From the NCBI GenBank assembly GCA_934699065.1, contig CAKUWD010000151.1, forward strand, positions 1-7,104: 7,104 nt of DNA, in the 5' to 3' direction. Below the pieces are notes generated by a model. The model made no database searches, was not told the DNA's origin, and was given only the letters and a program-made list of their open reading frames with translations. This DNA is from an uncultured Treponema sp. (lineage in GTDB: Bacteria > Spirochaetota > Spirochaetia > Treponematales > Treponemataceae). Positions within the stretch are counted from its first letter, which is position 1, and each line of letters starts with the position of its first letter. Of the stretch, positions 3,780 through 7,104 are shown piece after piece. The translations under genes and the position numbers were made by a program.

Positions 3780-6179
3780 TTAAAAGTCTAATAAAACGAG
3801 GCCCCGTCCGTGAAGTTTTTTAAGCTGTTTGAGATAGTTTGGATTTTTGGAAATCTCTGCAAGGGCTGTGCTGCGGCCTACTTCCGGGGTCTCCGGGCGG
3901 AGAGACTTTAGAAGAGGAATGAGAGCTTCGAGGTTTGCTGACGGAGCTGTCTGCTCTTCCATAAGATAGAGCCAGCGATATTCTTTTTGATTTCCATTGG
4001 AATTACCGCTAAGACCACAAAGAACAGGAGTGCCGCCCAGCCACCAGAGATTTTGTACTGTTTTTTCGTTCAGTGCAGCTGCGCGCTGGCGATTTTTCTC
4101 TTCATATTCTTCTATTAAATTATTGATAAAAGTGCGGTTTACAGTTGGTTTTGGCACCTGAAAATCAAACCACTTTTGTATATGCTGATCCAGGCGGTCG
4201 CCGTGCATCCAGCAATTGAGGGCTGTTTCCAGAGGAGCACCAAACTTATTAAACTTTTCTTCGCCCTTAAAATGAAGGTTATTACGGGCAAAAGCAGAAC
4301 TTGCTTCTTCGCTGGAAACAAGACTGAGATTCCCCTCCTTCTGCCATTGATTATAAACAGTTGAGTTTCTGGTTAGTACGAACTTATGCCAGAAGGCACT
4401 ATCTAGAAGGCCTGCTTCAAAGAACTGGCGCAGTGTTTCCATTGAATCTATTATGGTTTGAGGAGTATCGTTCCAGAAACCGTAAATCATATAGGCGTGG
4501 ACAAGGATGCCCGCTTCTTTGAAGGCGCAGCAGGCACGGGTGATTGAAGCGATGTCTGTTCCCTTGTTGATTGCTTCGAGGCCTGTACCCGTCGCAGATT
4601 CAATTCCGGCAGAAACTCCTCCAAGGCCGCAATAGCTTAAGAAGGCTGCAAGATCTTTGGTAAAGGTCTTTTCAAAGCGGACGTTACCCCAGAAGTAAAG
4701 AGGATTTCCGGAGCGCGCATTTAAGAGGGCAAACTTTTTAAGGGCGACTGGCGGCAGAGCTTCATCTACAAAGTGGATGCCGTAGACTCCCTTGTCGCGG
4801 GCAGTTTTTAGAAGACCATTGTAAAGAGGTTCTATATCTGTTGGCTTGTAGCCGCAAACGTAATCAAGTGTAGTATCGCAGAAGGCGCAGCGGTGCCAGT
4901 AGCAGCCGTGAGCAAGGTAGGCTTTTATCCAGGCGCCGTCTGTCCAGATTCGATGCATGGCATTGGCATCGTCGCACATGCGGGGGTAAATTGAAAAATC
5001 TATGTCGGAATAATCAGGGGTTATTTTTGCGGTGATTTCGTTTTCGTATTTTTCGAAGTCCGGAGAATTCCAGAGGGGCTCGGTAACCTGAATTGTACCG
5101 TCGGCTTGCTGGACGAATAGTCGCATTTTGTACAAAGGAGATGCTGAAACAAGTTCAGCATGACGATTTGTTTTGGCAGTATTACGGGTACCCAGCAGTG
5201 CGTGATATGAGCCGTAACCGCGGTCGTAAGAAATGGCGTCGATGTATTTTGCAAGGGCCGGATCGCGCGCCTCGCGGAGCTCGGTGTTTACAAAGCCGCC
5301 GCCGATGCAGATAAAGGCTGAGCTTCCAAGTTTTTCTTTTAAGAAGCGCGCGGTATAGAGGGCCGGCAGAAAAGTTCCTGCAAAGGGAATTGAAATGCAG
5401 ATGAGAACTTCCGGCTTAGGGATTGGAGCTGCGCCGCAGGCGGCCACTGGACTGAGCGAACTAACGTTAGTTAGTGAAGCGAAGGAAGCGGCTGGAGCGT
5501 CAGCGGAACAGCGGAAAGCCCGACCGCCGTTTGCGGCGGGAAGCTCCTGAAAAATCTGCTCTAAAACCGGCTTATAAAAATGCTCCATTACGGGCGAGTC
5601 TATCTGGGCTTCGAAGTCTGAAAAGGAGCGGGTATCCACTGCCAGCGACTCGGCATAGCGTACCAGGGAAAACTGAGGATCAAAGGCAACAGTGATGTAG
5701 TCGGACAGATCGGCAAGAGCAAAGGAACACAAAAAGCGCATATCGTCTACGGTAGGCTCACGTCCATTTTCTGCAAGGCCGGCAAGATAATTTTCCATAC
5801 GGCTGCCACGCGGCGCAAAAGGCGAATACAAAAACTGATGTTCTTTTTCTCGGGCTCCACCCCCGCACAAAACAGCTGTTATAAAATCAATCCACTCTAT
5901 CCAGTTTTCTTTCTGACTGATGTAGCAGCGGAGATTAAAGGCTGTATTATCATCACCCTTGCGCTCGGCCTGATCGGCAAGCTGCAGGGCACGGGCTTCT
6001 GAAAGTTCAAAAAGACGGGTCAATCCGTGGCGGCTGAAAATCTCATAAAAAAGACGGATATTTAAATCACACCAGAAAGCGTCACAGTTTTCAGTCTTAA
6101 AAAAAGAAGTCAGATAGGCTCCGGAAGGATATGCTGTATTGAGCTGCATGATTGGAGGGATTATTGTCAGAACTTTCAT
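3780..6179 (-). CDS. Radical SAM protein with split cobalamin-binding-like N-domain
   Basis: A 799-residue protein of unknown substrate. MKVLTIIPPI (1-10) is a first Rossmann strand. After an insertion of about 200 residues, the fold resumes with EVLICISIPFAGTFLPALYTARFLK (257-281) and FICIGGGFVN (289-298), as in B12-binding radical SAM enzymes. No DXHXXG motif is seen, so cobalamin binding is unproven. The radical SAM core follows: cluster cysteines C426, C431 and C434 in GCYWHRCAFC, spaced C-X4-C-X2-C rather than the usual C-X3-C-X2-C; HFVDEALPP (469-477); and GVSAGIESATGTGL (521-534), resembling the SAM-contacting segment. The C-terminal part (about 600-799) is unrecognised. Two repeat-derived stretches, 214-249 and about 339-350, interrupt the N-domain. 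The ATG is right because the first strand starts at once. Its stop lies 16 nt before the fucosidase start, and it has its own TGATATAAT promoter. Confidence 0.85.
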   Translation of the reverse strand: MKVLTIIPPIMQLNTAYPSGAYLTSFFKTENCDAFWCDLNIRLFYEIFSRHGLTRLFELSEARALQLADQAERKGDDNTAFNLRCYISQKENWIEWIDFITAVLCGGGAREKEHQFLYSPFAPRGSRMENYLAGLAENGREPTVDDMRFLCSFALADLSDYITVAFDPQFSLVRYAESLAVDTRSFSDFEAQIDSPVMEHFYKPVLEQIFQELPAANGGRAFRCSADAPAASFASLTNVSSLSPVAACGAAPIPKPEVLICISIPFAGTFLPALYTARFLKEKLGSSAFICIGGGFVNTELREARDPALAKYIDAISYDRGYGSYHALLGTRNTAKTNRHAELVSASPLYKMRLFVQQADGTIQVTEPLWNSPDFEKYENEITAKITPDYSDIDFSIYPRMCDDANAMHRIWTDGAWIKAYLAHGCYWHRCAFCDTTLDYVCGYKPTDIEPLYNGLLKTARDKGVYGIHFVDEALPPVALKKFALLNARSGNPLYFWGNVRFEKTFTKDLAAFLSYCGLGGVSAGIESATGTGLEAINKGTDIASITRACCAFKEAGILVHAYMIYGFWNDTPQTIIDSMETLRQFFEAGLLDSAFWHKFVLTRNSTVYNQWQKEGNLSLVSSEEASSAFARNNLHFKGEEKFNKFGAPLETALNCWMHGDRLDQHIQKWFDFQVPKPTVNRTFINNLIEEYEEKNRQRAAALNEKTVQNLWWLGGTPVLCGLSGNSNGNQKEYRWLYLMEEQTAPSANLEALIPLLKSLRPETPEVGRSTALAEISKNPNYLKQLKKLHGRGLVLLDF
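5139..5165 (-). repeat. In-frame palindromic repeat, family 1, copy B (inside radical SAM gene)
   Basis: AGATGCTG (5139-5146), nine variable bases, then CAGCATGACG (5156-5165). The hairpin extends to 8 bp (ATGCTGAA with TTCAGCAT). It encodes RHAELVSAS (339-347), in the same orientation and the same codon phase as the copy at 2030-2056. RHAELVSAS is a peptide I know as a translated dispersed repeat in several host-associated bacteria. The insertion follows the Rossmann segment at about residue 337, in a loop. Confidence 0.85.
5433..5540 (-). repeat. Palindrome-rich in-frame insertion inside radical SAM gene
   Basis: About 108 bp encoding a low-complexity Ala/Ser-rich stretch (residues 214-249, including SADAPAASFASLTNVSS). 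It contains a perfect 14-bp palindrome AACTAACGTTAGTT (5459-5472), a hairpin CCGCCG (5524-5529) with CGGCGG (5534-5539), a short GCCGC/GCGGC hairpin (5433-5444), and repeated AGCGAA/AGCGGA words. Composition is unlike the gene around it. It sits directly before a Rossmann strand and has the look of a mobile repeat kept in frame; no second copy is in the window. Confidence 0.6.
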
Positions 6180-6186
6180 ACTTTTT

Positions 6187-6195
6187 ATTATATCA
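6187..6195 (-). promoter_or_regulatory. Extended -10 promoter giving a leaderless radical SAM mRNA
   Basis: TGATATAAT ends 7 nt before the ATG at 6179, so the predicted +1 is at 6180-6179. There is no Shine-Dalgarno site and no clear -35. It is one half of a divergent promoter pair in a 45-bp gap. Confidence 0.6.
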
Positions 6196-6209
6196 TAAAA
6201 TCAAAGCTG

Positions 6210-6218
6210 TGTTATAAT
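6210..6218 (+). promoter_or_regulatory. Extended -10 promoter giving a leaderless ATPase mRNA
   Basis: TGTTATAAT ends 6 nt before the ATG at 6225, which puts the predicted +1 exactly on the A of the start codon. No Shine-Dalgarno site is present. Its -35 window (about 6190-6195) falls on the -10 of the divergent radical SAM promoter. Confidence 0.6.
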
Positions 6219-6224
6219 ATAATT

Positions 6225-7104
6225 ATGATTGAGCTCGAAACACGCGTGAAAATTCCTTTTCTCTGGGGAAAGACTGTTTTTAAGAAATCTAACTGGTCGC
6301 AGATTAATCTGATAGTGGGACCTAACGGAAGCGGAAAAACACTTCTGGCAGAAAAGATTTCCCAGCAGTTTGAAGCTGCCGGTTATTCGGTTAAGTTTCT
6401 GCGTGCCGATCGCAATTACAGCGACCAGATTTCAATTCTCAAGGACAACGAAAAAATCCGGCTGAAAATTGAAAAGGTTCTTTCGAGCATGTTTGGAAAA
6501 TCTATTACTTTTATAGAAGATATTGATGGAACTCTGATTCCGATTGTAGAGAACAAGGCCTGGAACGTTGAATATATGCTCGAAGATGCTGAATGTCACG
6601 GTCTTCGAGAAATTATTTCGCTACTTGTAAATCTTTATGATTCTACGGCTGATGACTGTCTTTTTATTGATGAGCCGGAACTGCACCTGCATCCCCAGTT
6701 TCAGACTTTTTTTATGAATGAGATTCGAAAGGAAGTTTCTCATAGTCAGCGGCGAATGTTTTTTCTGATTTCCCACTCCCCTTTTTATATTGATTTACGC
6801 ACGCCTGAAGAATTGACCGGTGTTGTTGTTTGCCATGTCAATAAAGCTCCTACCAGTATTGAAGAATTAAACGAAGAAGATGACGCACTTTTCCGTCGCT
6901 TTCTGCCGCGCTTTAACACTTACCATAAACAGTTCTTTTTTTCTGACAACCAGATTTTCGTGGAAGGCTATACCGACCAGCAGATGTTCACTTACCTTCT
7001 GACTTTTATTGAAGATGAGTACAGCGCTGCGGGTACTGGAATTATTGATGTTGGTGGCAAGGATGAACTTGGAGTTTTCTGTAAGGTGTGTTCGTTACTT
7101 GGTA
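6225..7104 (+). CDS. AAA/ABC-type ATPase with TOPRIM domain, OLD nuclease-like (partial)
   Basis: The first 293 codons of an open frame that runs off the window. Walker A is GPNGSGKT (32-39), Walker B is CLFIDEPELHLHP (145-157) and a switch histidine lies in LISHSP (181-186), the layout of SMC/RecF-like ATPases. A degenerate signature may be ECHGLREI (123-130). From about residue 243, IFVEGYTD (244-251) starts a TOPRIM fold, with E247 as the expected metal ligand, followed by GIIDVGGKDELG. ATPase plus TOPRIM is the OLD-family arrangement; members include the P2 Old protein and the GajA nuclease of Gabija defence. Only about 110 residues separate Walker A from Walker B, a compact form. Whether this is defence or repair cannot be decided without the rest of the protein and the next gene. 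It is transcribed divergently from the radical SAM gene. Confidence 0.85.
   Translation, partial: MIELETRVKIPFLWGKTVFKKSNWSQINLIVGPNGSGKTLLAEKISQQFEAAGYSVKFLRADRNYSDQISILKDNEKIRLKIEKVLSSMFGKSITFIEDIDGTLIPIVENKAWNVEYMLEDAECHGLREIISLLVNLYDSTADDCLFIDEPELHLHPQFQTFFMNEIRKEVSHSQRRMFFLISHSPFYIDLRTPEELTGVVVCHVNKAPTSIEELNEEDDALFRRFLPRFNTYHKQFFFSDNQIFVEGYTDQQMFTYLLTFIEDEYSAAGTGIIDVGGKDELGVFCKVCSLLG

Noticed and set aside
2030..5165. CRISPR array or integron-type repeats
   Set aside because: The matching repeats are about 3.1 kb apart, inside coding frames, with no regular spacers and no cas or integrase gene.
5021..5254. Minus-strand 77-codon frame in another phase of the radical SAM gene, containing MLNLFQHL
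   Set aside because: It is the same palindromic repeat read in a second frame. The 799-codon frame covers it with radical SAM and Rossmann motifs.

Overview
The window looks like chromosomal DNA of a Treponema-like spirochaete, probably a gut or rumen commensal. The reasons are the minus-strand order rplU-rpmA-obg, the style of the Obg and L27 N-termini, and an interspersed palindromic repeat read as RHAELVSAS. I associate that repeat with Treponema and some other host-associated bacteria from memory, so the assignment is an inference; no rRNA or other marker is present.

Layout. 1-239 (minus) is the N-terminal part of the GTPase gene obg, cut by the window edge. 240-487 holds no protein gene but is dense in RNA-level signals on the minus strand: the rpmA terminator (430-463), an operator-like inverted repeat, a sigma70-like promoter (376-404), a long nested hairpin (290-362) and a U8-tailed terminator-like hairpin (256-290) ending 16 nt before obg. 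This is either a small RNA of about 110 nt or an attenuated obg leader. 488-742 is rpmA (L27) and 759-1073 is rplU (L21), an ordinary operon with good Shine-Dalgarno sites. 1074-1366 holds the rplU leader and promoter and a G-rich hairpin-bearing repeat next to the stop codon of the following gene.

1367-3763 (minus) is a GH95-type alpha-L-fucosidase with no signal peptide. 3780-6179 (minus) is a cobalamin-binding-type radical SAM protein with a C-X4-C-X2-C cluster motif. 6225-7104 (plus, cut by the edge) is an ABC/AAA ATPase fused to a TOPRIM domain (OLD nuclease-like). These three genes have no Shine-Dalgarno site. Each start codon instead lies 6-7 nt after a perfect extended -10 (TGnTATAAT), which predicts leaderless mRNAs.

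The fucosidase and radical SAM genes also carry in-frame palindromic repeats. One family is shared by both: AGATGCTG-N9-CAGCATGACG occurs once in each gene, in the same orientation and reading phase. Two further hairpin-rich in-frame segments look like other repeat types. These repeats, the obg-upstream RNA locus and the leaderless promoters are the main points of interest. I see no pathway linking the fucosidase, the radical SAM protein and the ATPase; they seem to be neighbours rather than a functional cluster.
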